Of a DNA stretch of 64,000 nt, positions 24,165-35,250 are shown piece after piece. The notes under the pieces were generated by a model. The model was not told the origin of the DNA. It searched no databases and worked only from the letters and a program-made list of their open reading frames with translations. The translations under genes were made by a program, and so were the position numbers. Origin of the DNA: Pseudomonas mohnii (lineage in GTDB: Bacteria > Pseudomonadota > Gammaproteobacteria > Pseudomonadales > Pseudomonadaceae); assembly GCF_900105115.1 (NCBI RefSeq), contig NZ_FNRV01000001.1, positions 3,333,501-3,397,500 on the forward strand, given 5' to 3'. The number at the start of each line of letters is the position of its first letter. Within the stretch, counting starts at the first letter, position 1.

Positions 24165-25025
24165 ATGGCAGGCGCAAAAGAGATTCGCAGTAAGATTGCG
24201 AGCATCAAAAGCACGCAAAAGATTACCAGCGCCATGGAAAAAGTGGCGGTCAGCAAAATGCGCAAGGCACAAATGCGCATGGCTGCTAGCCGTCCTTATG
24301 CGGAGCGCATCCGCCAGGTTATTGGTCATCTGGCCAACGCTAACCCGGAATATCGCCACCCGTTCATGATCGACCGTGAAGTAAAGCGCGTCGGTTATGT
24401 CGTAGTGAGCAGTGACCGTGGTCTGTGTGGTGGCTTGAACACCAACCTGTTCAAGGCTTTGGTCAAGGACATGGCGGTAAACCGCGAAAAAGGCGTCGAG
24501 ATCGATCTGTGTGTAGTTGGTAGCAAGGGTGCGGCTTTCTTCCGTAACTTCGGCGGTAACGTCGTTGCAGCTATCAGCCACCTGGGTGAAGAGCCGTCGA
24601 TCAATGATCTGATCGGCAGCGTCAAGGTGATGCTGGATGCCTACCTGGACGGCCGTATTGACCGCCTGTCCGTGGTATCCAACAAGTTCATCAACACCAT
24701 GACACAACAGCCTACCGTGGAGCAGTTGGTTCCGCTGGTGGCAACCCCGGATCAAGAACTCAAGCATCACTGGGACTATCTCTACGAACCGGATGCCAAG
24801 GAGCTGCTCGACGGCTTGATGGTCCGTTACGTGGAGTCGCAGGTCTACCAGGCGGTGGTCGAGAACAACGCGGCTGAACAAGCTGCGCGGATGATCGCGA
24901 TGAAGAACGCTACCGACAACGCCGGTGATTTGATCAGCGATTTGCAGCTGGTCTACAACAAGGCGCGTCAGGCTGCGATCACCCAAGAGATCTCGGAAAT
25001 CGTCGGCGGCGCTGCCGCGGTTTAA
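24165..25025 (+). CDS. atpG: F1Fo ATP synthase subunit gamma
   Basis: Subunit gamma is the rotating central shaft of F1. The 286-residue product begins [20 protein letters not shown] and ends with the conserved helix ([20 protein letters not shown]). It lies between atpA and atpD. Confidence 0.98.
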   Translation: MAGAKEIRSKIASIKSTQKITSAMEKVAVSKMRKAQMRMAASRPYAERIRQVIGHLANANPEYRHPFMIDREVKRVGYVVVSSDRGLCGGLNTNLFKALVKDMAVNREKGVEIDLCVVGSKGAAFFRNFGGNVVAAISHLGEEPSINDLIGSVKVMLDAYLDGRIDRLSVVSNKFINTMTQQPTVEQLVPLVATPDQELKHHWDYLYEPDAKELLDGLMVRYVESQVYQAVVENNAAEQAARMIAMKNATDNAGDLISDLQLVYNKARQAAITQEISEIVGGAAAV

Positions 25026-26429
<1,404 letters not shown>

Positions 26430-26433
26430 TCCC

Positions 26434-26453
26434 AGCGCCCGGCAACGGGCGCT
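26434..26453 (+). promoter_or_regulatory. Intercistronic hairpin atpD-atpC
   Basis: AGCGCCCG and CGGGCGCT pair exactly around GCAA, the same tetraloop as the atpA-atpG hairpin. No T-tract follows. Confidence 0.6.
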
Positions 26454-26472
26454 AATTTAGGTTGAGGCAATC

Positions 26473-26898
26473 ATGGCTATGACAGTCCATTGCGATATCG
26501 TCAGCGCGGAAGGGGAAATCTTTTCCGGCCTGGTCGAGATGGTGATTGCGCACGGTGCACTGGGTGATCTTGGTATCGCTCTGGGTCACGCGCCGCTGAT
26601 CACTAATCTGAAGCCAGGTCCGATCCGCTTGGTCAAGCAGAACGGGGAAGAGGAGGTGTATTACATCTCCGGTGGCTTCCTCGAGGTTCAGCCGAACATG
26701 GTCAAGGTTCTTGCCGACACCGTGCAACGTGCTGCCGACCTGGACGAAGCCTCCGCTCAGGAAGCCGTAAAGGCTGCCGAGAAGGCCTTGCATGAGCGGG
26801 GCGCGGAATTCGATTACGGTTCTGCTGCCGCACGTCTGGCCGAGGCTGCAGCTCAGCTGCGCACCGTCCAGCAGATCCGCAAGAAGTTCGGCCACTAA
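26473..26898 (+). CDS. atpC: F1Fo ATP synthase subunit epsilon
   Basis: Subunit epsilon is the inhibitory central-stalk subunit. The 141-residue product has the N-terminal beta-sandwich ([19 protein letters not shown]) and a C-terminal helical hairpin. It is the last gene of the atp operon and is followed by a strong terminator. Confidence 0.97.
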   Translation: MAMTVHCDIVSAEGEIFSGLVEMVIAHGALGDLGIALGHAPLITNLKPGPIRLVKQNGEEEVYYISGGFLEVQPNMVKVLADTVQRAADLDEASAQEAVKAAEKALHERGAEFDYGSAAARLAEAAAQLRTVQQIRKKFGH

Positions 26899-26923
26899 GG
26901 CCTCGCTTGTTGTGTGATTGATC

Positions 26924-26953
26924 AAAAAGGGTAGCCTCGGCTACCCTTTTTTC
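26924..26953 (+). terminator. Rho-independent terminator of the atp operon
   Basis: AAAAAGGGTAGCC pairs with GGCTACCCTTTTT around a very short loop and runs into T residues, 26 bp past the atpC stop. Confidence 0.9.
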
Positions 26954-27012
26954 TTTTCTGATGTTCACCATTATGGTCGCAGCCGCTGACCACCCAGGAT
27001 TGGTAGCCAGTC

Positions 27013-28380
27013 ATGTCTCTTGAAATCGTTATTCTCGCCGCCGGTCAAGGCACGCGTATGCGCTCGGCGTTGCCCAAAGTTCTGCACCCGATCGCCGGCA
27101 ATTCGATGCTCGGCCATGTTATCCACAGCGCCCGGCAACTTGATCCACAACGCATTCACGTGGTGATTGGCCATGGAGCCGACGCGGTGCGTGAGCGTCT
27201 GGCTGCGGATGACCTGAATTTCGTTCTTCAGGACAAACAACTCGGCACAGGCCATGCGGTGGCCCAAGCGGTCCCTTTCATAAAATCCGACACCGTGCTG
27301 ATTCTTTACGGTGATGTGCCACTGATTGAAGTGGAAACCCTGCAACGTCTGCTCCAGAAGGTTGGGCCGCAGCAGCTGGGCCTGCTCACCGTGAACCTGG
27401 ACGATCCGACCGGTTATGGCCGCATCGTGCGTGATGCGGCGGGCAACGTTACCGCTATCGTTGAGCAGAAGGACGCCACTGAAGCCCAGCGCGCAATCAC
27501 TGAAGGTAATACGGGCATTCTGGCCCTTCCTTTCGAAAGCCTGGGTGGCTGGATGAGCCGACTGTCCAACAACAATGCCCAAGGCGAGTATTACCTCACG
27601 GACGTCATCGCCATGGCGGTGAGCGACGGATTGGTGGTGGCGACCGAGCAACCTCAGGATGCTATGGAAGTGCAGGGCGCGAATGACCGCAAACAGCTGG
27701 CTGAACTTGAGCGTCATTATCAGCTGCGTGCCGGTCGTCGTTTGATGGCCCAGGGTGTGACGCTGCGAGACCCTGCTCGTTTCGACGTCCGAGGTGAAGT
27801 CAGCGTCGGCCGTGACGTGTTGATCGATATCAACGTGATTCTCGAAGGCAAGGTCGTCATCGAAGACGACGTGGTGATTGGTCCTAACTGCGTGATCAAG
27901 GACAGCACCTTGCGCAAAGGCGTGGTGATCAAGGCCAACAGCCATATCGAAGGCGCGATTCTGGGTGAAGGCAGCGATGCAGGTCCATTCGCACGTTTGC
28001 GCCCAGGTACGGTGCTGGAAGCTCGGGCGCATGTGGGTAACTTTGTTGAACTGAAAAACGCCCACTTGGGCGAAGGCGCCAAGGCCGGACACCTGACCTA
28101 TCTGGGGGATGCCGAGGTCGGTGCGCGTACCAATATCGGCGCCGGCACCATCACCTGCAATTACGATGGCGCCAACAAATGGAAAACCGTGTTGGGCGAA
28201 GATGTGTTCATCGGTTCCAACAATTCGCTGGTCGCGCCTGTGGATATCTCTTCCGGTGCAACCACGGCGGCCGGTTCGACCATTACGCAGAATGTGGATA
28301 ACGCGCAGTTGGCCGTGGGCCGTGCGCGCCAGAAGAATATCGATGGCTGGAAGCGACCCGAGAAAATCAAGAAGAGCTAA
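27013..28380 (+). CDS. glmU: Bifunctional UDP-N-acetylglucosamine pyrophosphorylase / glucosamine-1-phosphate N-acetyltransferase GlmU
   Basis: GlmU makes UDP-GlcNAc, the precursor for peptidoglycan and LPS, in two steps. The 455-residue product has the N-terminal uridyltransferase motif [19 protein letters not shown] and a C-terminal left-handed beta-helix acetyltransferase (hexapeptide-like repeats from about residue 250). Perfect DnaA boxes lie at 27119-27127 and 28293-28301, and another starts 2 bp after the stop (28382-28390). Confidence 0.98.
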   Translation: MSLEIVILAAGQGTRMRSALPKVLHPIAGNSMLGHVIHSARQLDPQRIHVVIGHGADAVRERLAADDLNFVLQDKQLGTGHAVAQAVPFIKSDTVLILYGDVPLIEVETLQRLLQKVGPQQLGLLTVNLDDPTGYGRIVRDAAGNVTAIVEQKDATEAQRAITEGNTGILALPFESLGGWMSRLSNNNAQGEYYLTDVIAMAVSDGLVVATEQPQDAMEVQGANDRKQLAELERHYQLRAGRRLMAQGVTLRDPARFDVRGEVSVGRDVLIDINVILEGKVVIEDDVVIGPNCVIKDSTLRKGVVIKANSHIEGAILGEGSDAGPFARLRPGTVLEARAHVGNFVELKNAHLGEGAKAGHLTYLGDAEVGARTNIGAGTITCNYDGANKWKTVLGEDVFIGSNNSLVAPVDISSGATTAAGSTITQNVDNAQLAVGRARQKNIDGWKRPEKIKKS

Positions 28381-28404
28381 GTTATCCACAGATCGCTGAA
28401 ATCT

Positions 28405-28479
28405 AAGGATCGCAGCCTGCTTCAGCGCCTACAGGGCAATATAAATATTCTGTAGACGTTGAAGCAGACTGCGATCCTT
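28405..28479. repeat. Long imperfect hairpin between glmU and the DeoR gene
   Basis: Arms of 30 bases (28405-28434 and 28450-28479) are reverse complements apart from 3 mismatches around a 15-nt AT-rich loop. The outer 20 bases (AAGGATCGCAGCCTGCTTCA) pair with one mismatch. On the minus strand the mismatches become G-U pairs. It may be a terminator or a dispersed palindromic element: the ATCGCAGCC core recurs in the hairpins at 33478 and 62848. The rest of the 28381-28580 gap has two perfect DnaA boxes and a repeat near the next start. Confidence 0.75.
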
Positions 28480-28521
28480 TGTGTTTTATCCACAGATAAA
28501 TTTTCTTTGCACAGCTTGACG

Positions 28522-28573
28522 AAGTTTCGCCGATAGGTTTTGATTGGTTACGTTATCTTTCGAAACGAAACTT
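28522..28573. promoter_or_regulatory. Candidate operator of the DeoR-type regulator
   Basis: AAGTTTCG at 28522-28529 is exactly repeated in inverse orientation as CGAAACTT at 28566-28573. The latter overlaps TTTCGAAACGAAA (28558-28570), just before the start codon. Short TTTCG/CGAAA repeats are common in DeoR/GlpR-family operators; this assignment is an inference. Confidence 0.35.
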
Positions 28574-28580
28574 ACTGATT

Positions 28581-29357
28581 ATGTCGAAGCGCAATACACC
28601 CCAGCGTCGCCACAACATCCTTGCCTTGCTCAATGAGCAAGGCGAAGTCAGTGTGGATGAGTTGGCCAAGCGCTTTGAAACCTCCGAAGTTACGATTCGC
28701 AAGGATCTGGCAGCCCTTGAAAGCAATGGTCTGCTGCTTCGCCGTTATGGTGGTGCGATCACCATGCCCCAGGAGCTGGTGGCCGATATCGGTCAGCCGG
28801 TCTCCAAATACAAACAGGCCATTGCCCGTGCTGCGGCGACACGAATCCGCGAACATGCGCGGATCATCATCGACAGCGGCAGCACTACCGCTGCGATGAT
28901 CCCGGAACTCGGTCAACAACCGGGCCTGGTGGTGATGACCAACTCACTGCATGTGGCCAATGCCTTGAGCGAACTTGAGCATGAGCCGGTGCTGTTGATG
29001 ACCGGCGGGACCTGGGATCCGCATTCCGAGTCCTTTCAGGGTCAGGTTGCCGAGCAGGTATTACGCTCTTACGACTTCGATCAGCTGTTCATTGGAGCTG
29101 ATGGCATCGATCTGGTCCGCGGTACAACCACCTTTAATGAATTACTTGGGCTCAGCCGGGTCATGGCTGAAGTCGCCCGAGAAGTGGTTGTCATGGTGGA
29201 AGCCGACAAAATCGGTCGCAGAATTCCCAATCTGGAACTGCCCTGGAGCAGTATTCATACCCTTATTACCGATGATCGCCTGCCGCTTGAGGCACGGGAT
29301 CAGATTCAGGCGCGCGGCATCACGTTGATATGCGCCGCTATCAGTCAGGAGAAATAG
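28581..29357 (+). CDS. DeoR/GlpR-family transcriptional regulator
   Basis: The 258-residue product has an N-terminal DeoR-type winged helix-turn-helix ([20 protein letters not shown], then [20 protein letters not shown]). A C-terminal sugar-phosphate-sensing domain follows, with the family motifs IDSGSTT and GADGID. It lies between glmU and glmS, with glmS starting 1 bp after its stop, so the two are very likely co-transcribed. A role in sensing amino-sugar phosphates and controlling glmS fits this context but is inferred. Its leader carries a candidate operator. Confidence 0.88.
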   Translation: MSKRNTPQRRHNILALLNEQGEVSVDELAKRFETSEVTIRKDLAALESNGLLLRRYGGAITMPQELVADIGQPVSKYKQAIARAAATRIREHARIIIDSGSTTAAMIPELGQQPGLVVMTNSLHVANALSELEHEPVLLMTGGTWDPHSESFQGQVAEQVLRSYDFDQLFIGADGIDLVRGTTTFNELLGLSRVMAEVAREVVVMVEADKIGRRIPNLELPWSSIHTLITDDRLPLEARDQIQARGITLICAAISQEK

Positions 29358-29358
29358 C

Positions 29359-31191
29359 ATGTGTGGAATTGTCGGCGCAGTCGCAGAACGTAATATCACC
29401 GCCATCCTGGTCGAAGGCCTGAAGCGTCTGGAATACCGTGGGTACGACAGTGCCGGCGTGGCGGTCTACACCAACGACGCGAAACTCGAACGCCTGCGTC
29501 GTCCGGGTAAAGTCAGCGAGTTGGAACTGGCGTTGGCTGAAGCACCATTGATGGGGCGCCTGGGTATTGCCCATACCCGTTGGGCGACACACGGTGCGCC
29601 GTGCGAGCGCAACGCGCATCCGCATTTTTCCGGTGACCTGGCGGTGGTGCACAACGGCATCATCGAAAACCACGAAGCCCTGCGTGAACAACTCAAATCC
29701 CTGGGTTACGTGTTCACGTCGGACACCGATACCGAGGTGATCGCGCACCTGCTGGACCACAAACTCAAGGACCTGAACGACCTGACCGTCGCGCTCCAGG
29801 CAACGGTCAAAGAGCTGCACGGTGCCTACGGCCTGGCAGTGATCAGCGCTCGCCAGCCAGATCGTTTGGTCGCTGCCCGTAGCGGTAGCCCGCTGGTGAT
29901 CGGCCTGGGTCTGGGTGAAAACTTCCTGGCGTCCGATCAATTGGCACTGCGCCAGGTCACTGATCGCTTCATGTACCTGGAAGAAGGCGACATCGCCGAA
30001 ATTCGTCGCGACAGCGTGCAGATCTGGGACGTTGACGGCAAGGTGGTCGAGCGCGAAACCGTGCAGTACCGTGATGGCGCAGAAGCGGCCGATAAAGGTG
30101 AGTTCCGCCATTTCATGCTCAAGGAAATCCACGAGCAACCGTCCGTTGTACAGCGCACCCTGGAGGGGCGTTTGAGTCAGACTCAAGTCCTGGTGCAGGC
30201 ATTCGGTCCACAAGCGGCCGAGTTGTTCGCCAAAGTTCGCAACGTACAGATTGTCGCTTGTGGCACCAGTTATCACGCTGGCATGGTCGCTCGTTACTGG
30301 CTTGAAGAGCTGGCCGGTATTCCGTGCCAGGTCGAAGTGGCCAGTGAGTTCCGCTACCGCAAAGTAGTGGTGCAGCCGGACACGCTATTCGTGACCATCT
30401 CCCAATCCGGCGAAACCGCCGACACCCTGGCCGCGCTGCGCAACGCCAAGGAGTTGGGGTTCCTCGCCAGCCTGGCAATTTGCAACGTCGGCATCAGCTC
30501 GCTAGTACGTGAATCCGATCTGACCTTGCTGACACAGGCCGGTCGCGAAATCGGCGTGGCCTCAACCAAAGCCTTCACCACACAATTGGTCGGTTTGTTG
30601 TTGCTGACTCTTTCTCTGGGGCAGGTTCGCGGCACGCTGGCCAAAGGCGTTGAAGCAACGCTGGTCGAAGAGTTGCGTCGCTTGCCAACCCGTCTCGGTG
30701 AAGCGCTGGCCATGGACAGCACCGTGGAGAAAATCGCTGAGTTGTTCGCCGAGAAAAATCACACCCTGTTTCTCGGGCGTGGTGCGCAATTCCCGGTAGC
30801 GATGGAAGGGGCGCTCAAGCTCAAGGAGATTTCCTACATTCACGCCGAAGCCTACCCGGCTGGCGAGTTGAAGCATGGTCCGTTGGCGCTTGTGGATAAC
30901 GACATGCCAGTCGTGACCGTGGCACCGAATAACGAGCTGCTGGAAAAGCTGAAGTCCAACCTTCAGGAAGTCCGCGCCCGTGGTGGCGAGCTAATCGTCT
31001 TCGCGGATGAAAAGGCAGGCATGACCAACGGTGAAGGAACGCACGTCGTACAGATGCCACACATCCACGACATCCTGTCGCCGATCCTCTACACCATTCC
31101 GCTGCAGCTGCTGTCGTACTACGTGGCCGTGCTGAAAGGCACCGACGTTGACCAGCCACGCAACCTGGCGAAGTCGGTGACTGTGGAATAA
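29359..31191 (+). CDS. glmS: Glutamine-fructose-6-phosphate aminotransferase (isomerizing) GlmS
   Basis: GlmS converts fructose-6-phosphate and glutamine into glucosamine-6-phosphate, the first committed step to UDP-GlcNAc. The 610-residue product begins MCGIVG, where the cysteine is the glutaminase nucleophile. Two SIS domains follow (CGTSYHAG, then the [13 protein letters not shown] motif), and it ends in the conserved LAKSVTVE. It starts 1 bp after the DeoR gene. A perfect DnaA box begins 2 bp after the stop (31193-31201); the same stop-adjacent arrangement is seen after glmU. Confidence 0.98.
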   Translation: MCGIVGAVAERNITAILVEGLKRLEYRGYDSAGVAVYTNDAKLERLRRPGKVSELELALAEAPLMGRLGIAHTRWATHGAPCERNAHPHFSGDLAVVHNGIIENHEALREQLKSLGYVFTSDTDTEVIAHLLDHKLKDLNDLTVALQATVKELHGAYGLAVISARQPDRLVAARSGSPLVIGLGLGENFLASDQLALRQVTDRFMYLEEGDIAEIRRDSVQIWDVDGKVVERETVQYRDGAEAADKGEFRHFMLKEIHEQPSVVQRTLEGRLSQTQVLVQAFGPQAAELFAKVRNVQIVACGTSYHAGMVARYWLEELAGIPCQVEVASEFRYRKVVVQPDTLFVTISQSGETADTLAALRNAKELGFLASLAICNVGISSLVRESDLTLLTQAGREIGVASTKAFTTQLVGLLLLTLSLGQVRGTLAKGVEATLVEELRRLPTRLGEALAMDSTVEKIAELFAEKNHTLFLGRGAQFPVAMEGALKLKEISYIHAEAYPAGELKHGPLALVDNDMPVVTVAPNNELLEKLKSNLQEVRARGGELIVFADEKAGMTNGEGTHVVQMPHIHDILSPILYTIPLQLLSYYVAVLKGTDVDQPRNLAKSVTVE

Positions 31192-31239
31192 GTTATCCAC
31201 AACGGATCGAGTCCTTGGCTTTAGAGAATGGAAACTGTC

Positions 31240-31274
31240 GCGGGAGCTGGAAGGGTTATCCTCCAGGCTCCCGC
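31240..31274 (+). terminator. Probable terminator of glmS
   Basis: GCGGGAGCTGGA pairs with TCCAGGCTCCCGC across a 10-nt loop, 49 bp past the glmS stop; the T-tract is weak. The remaining gap to the chemoreceptor gene (31275-31529) is noticeably AT-richer and I see no gene in it. Confidence 0.6.
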
Positions 31275-31529
31275 TGTTGCTTCAGGCCCGGATTTACACC
31301 TATCCCCCCGACACATCACCCTATCCGCCGTTAGATGCTGCCGCGAAAACAAAGTAGTGAATCTCTGCGCTCCTCTGTAGAGCGGAATTTCCTGAAAAAA
31401 GTGCTATTGCGTAAAACAACAATGAACTAACGGAAGGGAAGGCCTGATTTCGATTAAGCAGCTGTTTTTGAACTTCAGACACGAGGTCGTTAAAACGGCT
31501 GCTGACTTCAGACCTTTATTGGGCAAAAC

Positions 31530-33125
31530 CTAAAGTTTGAACTGACGCACAATCTGCAACAACCGCTCAGCGTCTCCACCGCTCGCCCGGCCACGGCTGA
31601 GGGTGCTCTGCGCAAGTACAACGGTGGTGTTCGCGACTACCGAAACACTACTGATCCGCCGATTGATTTCATCGGTCACCATGGCCTGCTCTTTGGCAGC
31701 CTCAGCAATGTGCAGGCTCATATCGGACACTGAAGACACCAGTGCACTTATTCGCTGTAATGCTTCGCCAGCGCTAAGAGCCTGCTGCACTCCACGTTCA
31801 GCAAAGTCACGACTGTCGTCCATTACTTTAACCGCATGCTGTGAAGCATTTTGCAGCCGTTCGATCATATCGTTGATTTCTTGCGTAGATTTTTGCGTAC
31901 GACTAGCCAACGTGCGGACTTCATCTGCCACTACCGCAAAACCACGACCTTGCTCACCGGCGCGAGCAGCTTCGATGGCGGCGTTAAGCGCCAGCAAGTT
32001 GGTTTGTTCGGCGATGGTGCGAATCACCTCCAGCACCCCACCGATTTCGCGTGAATGGCCTTCCAGATCAGCGATCACTTGGGCAGCTCGACCCACTTCT
32101 TCTGCCAAGGAGCGAATATCAACGATGGTTTTATCGACGACGGCAATCGCCTCTTTTGCCTGTGTAGAGGCGTCACGCGTTTGAACAGAGCTGGATTCGG
32201 CGTTGCTGGCAACCCCTTGCACGTTGGTAGCCATTTGATTGGCCGCCGCCGCCACTTGTTCAACTTCAATTTGCAAATCCGTAGCACTTTGCTGAGAGGC
32301 ACCGGCATCACTTAGCAATTGTTCGGCCGATTGCTCTAGCCCCTTCGAAACATCCGAAACGGTCGAGATTTTGCTGCGCAAGCCGCCTAAAAATGTATTG
32401 AATAGCCCAACAACCTGACCTATTTCATCATCTCGCTTTGACTGGATGCTGCGGGTAAGGTCGCCGCTCCCGTCATTTAATGCGCTCAGTGACCTGCTCA
32501 GTTGCTGCATCGGCGGTAGCACTCGACTAGCAATCAGCCACAACACCCCGAGCATAATTAAAAGTACGGTTCCCCATGCGACGAGGCTGGTGACCTGGAT
32601 TTTTGTGCGCTCGGCTTCACTGTCATCCAACTGCTGACGATACAACTTGTCCAATGGCTGACTAAAAGTAGCAAACTCGGAAATAACTTTCGCCGAACGC
32701 TGGTCAAAATCTTCCATAACTTTATCGCCGTCAGCTTTGTTACTGGCATAGGCCTGTACCATTAGCTTGCCGGTGCTGTTGAGTTGGTCCAGTGGCGTAC
32801 GCAGGGCCTGAAGTCGGCTGGAAAGACTTGGAACGATTTTCTCTATCTCCTCCAAAAGCTGTAGCGAAGCTGCGTAATGCTGCTGCGCTTCCTCCATCGG
32901 CTCATGGTCTTGAGTAAGGCTTGCATCGGTATAGAACTGTTGAATTTGCGCGCTCTCGTAGCGCAATTTTTGAGTCGACTCAAGAGCGTTTCCCAGTCGC
33001 TCGATTTCGGATCCAATGGCATCTAGGACGTTAAATTGGGTTTGCATCAATGTAGTTAAACCCATTGCTATAACGATCAAACCAGCAGCACAGAAAGTCA
33101 TCAAACGAGAAATACTGAATATCAT
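31530..33125 (-). CDS. Methyl-accepting chemotaxis protein
   Basis: This is an inner-membrane chemoreceptor of about 531 residues. It has an N-terminal membrane segment ([17 protein letters not shown]), a helical periplasmic sensor domain of about 165 residues of the four-helix-bundle type, a second membrane segment ([18 protein letters not shown]), a HAMP region, and the signalling domain with the conserved tip [23 protein letters not shown] 33125 is preferred; an in-frame TTG at 33140 would add 5 residues. The ligand cannot be predicted. The gene and its flanks look less GC-rich than their surroundings. The gap 33126-33529 holds no gene I can support, but contains the terminator-like hairpin at 33478. 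Confidence 0.93.
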   Translation of the reverse strand: MIFSISRLMTFCAAGLIVIAMGLTTLMQTQFNVLDAIGSEIERLGNALESTQKLRYESAQIQQFYTDASLTQDHEPMEEAQQHYAASLQLLEEIEKIVPSLSSRLQALRTPLDQLNSTGKLMVQAYASNKADGDKVMEDFDQRSAKVISEFATFSQPLDKLYRQQLDDSEAERTKIQVTSLVAWGTVLLIMLGVLWLIASRVLPPMQQLSRSLSALNDGSGDLTRSIQSKRDDEIGQVVGLFNTFLGGLRSKISTVSDVSKGLEQSAEQLLSDAGASQQSATDLQIEVEQVAAAANQMATNVQGVASNAESSSVQTRDASTQAKEAIAVVDKTIVDIRSLAEEVGRAAQVIADLEGHSREIGGVLEVIRTIAEQTNLLALNAAIEAARAGEQGRGFAVVADEVRTLASRTQKSTQEINDMIERLQNASQHAVKVMDDSRDFAERGVQQALSAGEALQRISALVSSVSDMSLHIAEAAKEQAMVTDEINRRISSVSVVANTTVVLAQSTLSRGRASGGDAERLLQIVRQFKL

Positions 33126-33477
33126 AAGGTAGTCCGGCAAAAGGGAACGCAGATCAAAAAAATCGTGTGTTTTTAACGATTAACAGTAGAGAACCACCGA
33201 TTTTTCAAAGTTCTGTCTTGTTTGGTTGAAAGTAACTGATTTTTTGAGCAACAGATTTCCATTTTACTCTCAACGCACCACTACTTTAGGGATCCAATAG
33301 TCGTAGTGGAGGTGGGGAAGCTCCTGGCAACTTGCTGCAATCGCGCGGCAAGTGGAAAATGTCATGGCGTTCGGCGCTATATCTGGAGAAACATCCGGGG
33401 CGCTCCCCCAAGATGTGAGTTGGCCAATGTTCTCGGGGCCCTTTGTGACAAACTATGTTGTAAGCCAGCACCCTCTG

Positions 33478-33508
33478 AAAAATCGCAGCCAATGGTTGCG
33501 ATTTTTTT
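33478..33508 (+). terminator. Orphan rho-independent terminator upstream of the LysR gene
   Basis: AAAAATCGCAGCC pairs with GGTTGCGATTTTT (one G-U) around AAT and continues into T residues. It points rightwards, only 22 bp before the LysR start, and no plus-strand gene precedes it (glmS ends 2.3 kb away and the chemoreceptor gene runs the other way). It could end a small RNA or act as an attenuator. Confidence 0.75.
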
Positions 33509-33529
33509 ATCCGAATCCAGGACATGCTC

Positions 33530-34432
33530 ATGGACCGCTTCCAGGAAATGCAAGTCTTCGCCGCAGTCGCACAAGATCAAGGATTTTCGGCGGCCGCGCG
33601 GCGTCTGGGCATGTCGGCCGCCAGTGTCACGCGCGCGGTCGCGGCGCTGGAGAAGCGTATTGGTACGCAGTTGCTCACGCGCACCACGCGCAGCGTTCAT
33701 CTGAGCGAGGCGGGCCAGCGTTATCTTGAAGATTGTCGGAGAATTCTCGCCGAGGTGCAGGAAGCCGAGGACTCGGCGGCGGGCAGTCACGCCCAACCCC
33801 GTGGGCAACTGACGATTACCGCACCGGTATTGTTTGGTGAGCTGTTTGTCACGCCATTGATGGTGAATTTTCTGACGCAATTCCCCGATGTCACGATCAA
33901 TGCGTTGTTGGTGGATCGTATGGTCAGCGTGGTGGAGGAGGGCATCGACGTGGCCGTGCGCATCGGGGAGCTGCCCGACAGCAATCAGCATGCAATTCGG
34001 GTGGGGGAGGTGCGACGGGTGATTTGTGCGTCGCCACGGTTTCTTGCCACTTTCGGACGGCCAAATCACCCGCAAGACCTGGCCCAGGCACCGGTTATCG
34101 CGACGTCCTCGATCGGACAGTTAAGAAGCTGGCCGTTCCTCGTGGACGGTGAACCACTGAGTGTCCGGCCTGAACCACGGCTGGTGGTCACGGCGAATCA
34201 GGCGGCCATCGCCGCTGCCGGCCTCGGCCTGGGTTTCACACGAGTCTTGTCTTATCAGGTTGCAGGCAAAATAGCGGCCGGTGAACTGGAAATTATCCTG
34301 GCCGACTTCGAAATGCCGCCATTGCCCATCCATGTGGTTTACCAGGGCGGACGTAACGCCCCGGCGCGGGTTCGCAGTTTTGTCGATTTTACGGTGAAGG
34401 CCCTCCGGGAACACCCGGCCTTGCGCAGCTGA
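33530..34432 (+). CDS. LysR-family transcriptional regulator
   Basis: The 300-residue product has the LysR N-terminal helix-turn-helix (MDRFQEMQVFAAVAQDQGF, with FSAAARRLGMSAASVTRAV) and a substrate-binding-like effector domain. ATG 33530 matches the family start; an in-frame ATG lies 6 bp upstream. It precedes a glutathione S-transferase and a multi-domain oxidoreductase on the same strand, the most likely targets by position. The effector is unknown. Confidence 0.92.
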   Translation: MDRFQEMQVFAAVAQDQGFSAAARRLGMSAASVTRAVAALEKRIGTQLLTRTTRSVHLSEAGQRYLEDCRRILAEVQEAEDSAAGSHAQPRGQLTITAPVLFGELFVTPLMVNFLTQFPDVTINALLVDRMVSVVEEGIDVAVRIGELPDSNQHAIRVGEVRRVICASPRFLATFGRPNHPQDLAQAPVIATSSIGQLRSWPFLVDGEPLSVRPEPRLVVTANQAAIAAAGLGLGFTRVLSYQVAGKIAAGELEIILADFEMPPLPIHVVYQGGRNAPARVRSFVDFTVKALREHPALRS

Positions 34433-34559
34433 TGCATTATTGCTGCAGATGAAATAATGGATTCCACTTGCTGGTTATTCTGTTGCTTTCGGGACTGGTA
34501 GAAGATGGCTGCCATCGGTGCTGATCTTCCGAAGCGCCACTTACCCTGCGGAGTCGACC

Positions 34560-35186
34560 ATGCAAGCCATCAAACTCTACAACTTTCCCCGTTCCGGCCA
34601 CGCTCACCGTGTGGAGCTGATGCTTTCGCTGCTGCACTTACCCACCGAGTTGATCTTCGTTGACCTGGCCAAAGGCGAACACAAACAACCGCAATACCTG
34701 GCACTCAACGCTTTCGGACAGGTGCCTGTACTGGATGACCAAGGCGTGGTGCTGGCGGATTCCAACGCGATCCTGGTTTATCTGGCACAGAAATACGGCA
34801 AGGGTCGTTGGCTGCCAACCGATCCGGTCGGTGCCGCCAAGGTACAGCGTTGGTTGTCGGTGGCTGCCGGGCCGATTGCCTTTGGTCCGGCCAGGGCCAG
34901 GTTGATTACGGTGTTTGGTGCACCTTACAACGCTGAAGAAACGATCGCTTATGCCCATACCGTGCTGAGGGTCATCGATCACGAACTGGCCAACACACCT
35001 TGGCTGGCGGGCGGCGAGCCGACCATTGCTGACGTCGCGGCCTACAGCTACATCGCCCATGCACCTGAAGGCAATGTCTCGCTGGACGACTACGCCAACA
35101 TCCGCGCCTGGCTGGCACGGGTCGAAGCCTTGCCAGGATTTGTCGGCATGCCGCGCACTGTCGCCGGCCTGCAAAAAACCGCCTGA
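34560..35186 (+). CDS. Glutathione S-transferase family protein
   Basis: The 208-residue cytosolic GST has an N-terminal thioredoxin-like domain ([20 protein letters not shown], with the conserved QVPVLDD and [10 protein letters not shown]) and an all-helical C-terminal domain. The usual start is ATG 34560 behind GGAG; 14 extra upstream codons are ignored. It lies between the LysR regulator and the oxidoreductase. The substrate is unknown. Confidence 0.92.
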   Translation: MQAIKLYNFPRSGHAHRVELMLSLLHLPTELIFVDLAKGEHKQPQYLALNAFGQVPVLDDQGVVLADSNAILVYLAQKYGKGRWLPTDPVGAAKVQRWLSVAAGPIAFGPARARLITVFGAPYNAEETIAYAHTVLRVIDHELANTPWLAGGEPTIADVAAYSYIAHAPEGNVSLDDYANIRAWLARVEALPGFVGMPRTVAGLQKTA

Positions 35187-35250
35187 TGCTTGTGGCCCGA
35201 CGCTGTCGGGCCGTTCACGCTGCGCCGAGGGTGCAGGGGGAGTAGCCGTA

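Noticed and set aside
22525..24177. 550-codon minus-strand open frame over atpA
   Set aside because: Antisense shadow of atpA; the translated sequence has no family resemblance.
35026..35250. N-terminal extension of the oxidoreductase
   Set aside because: It overlaps the GST gene in another frame; a good ribosome site precedes ATG 35251.
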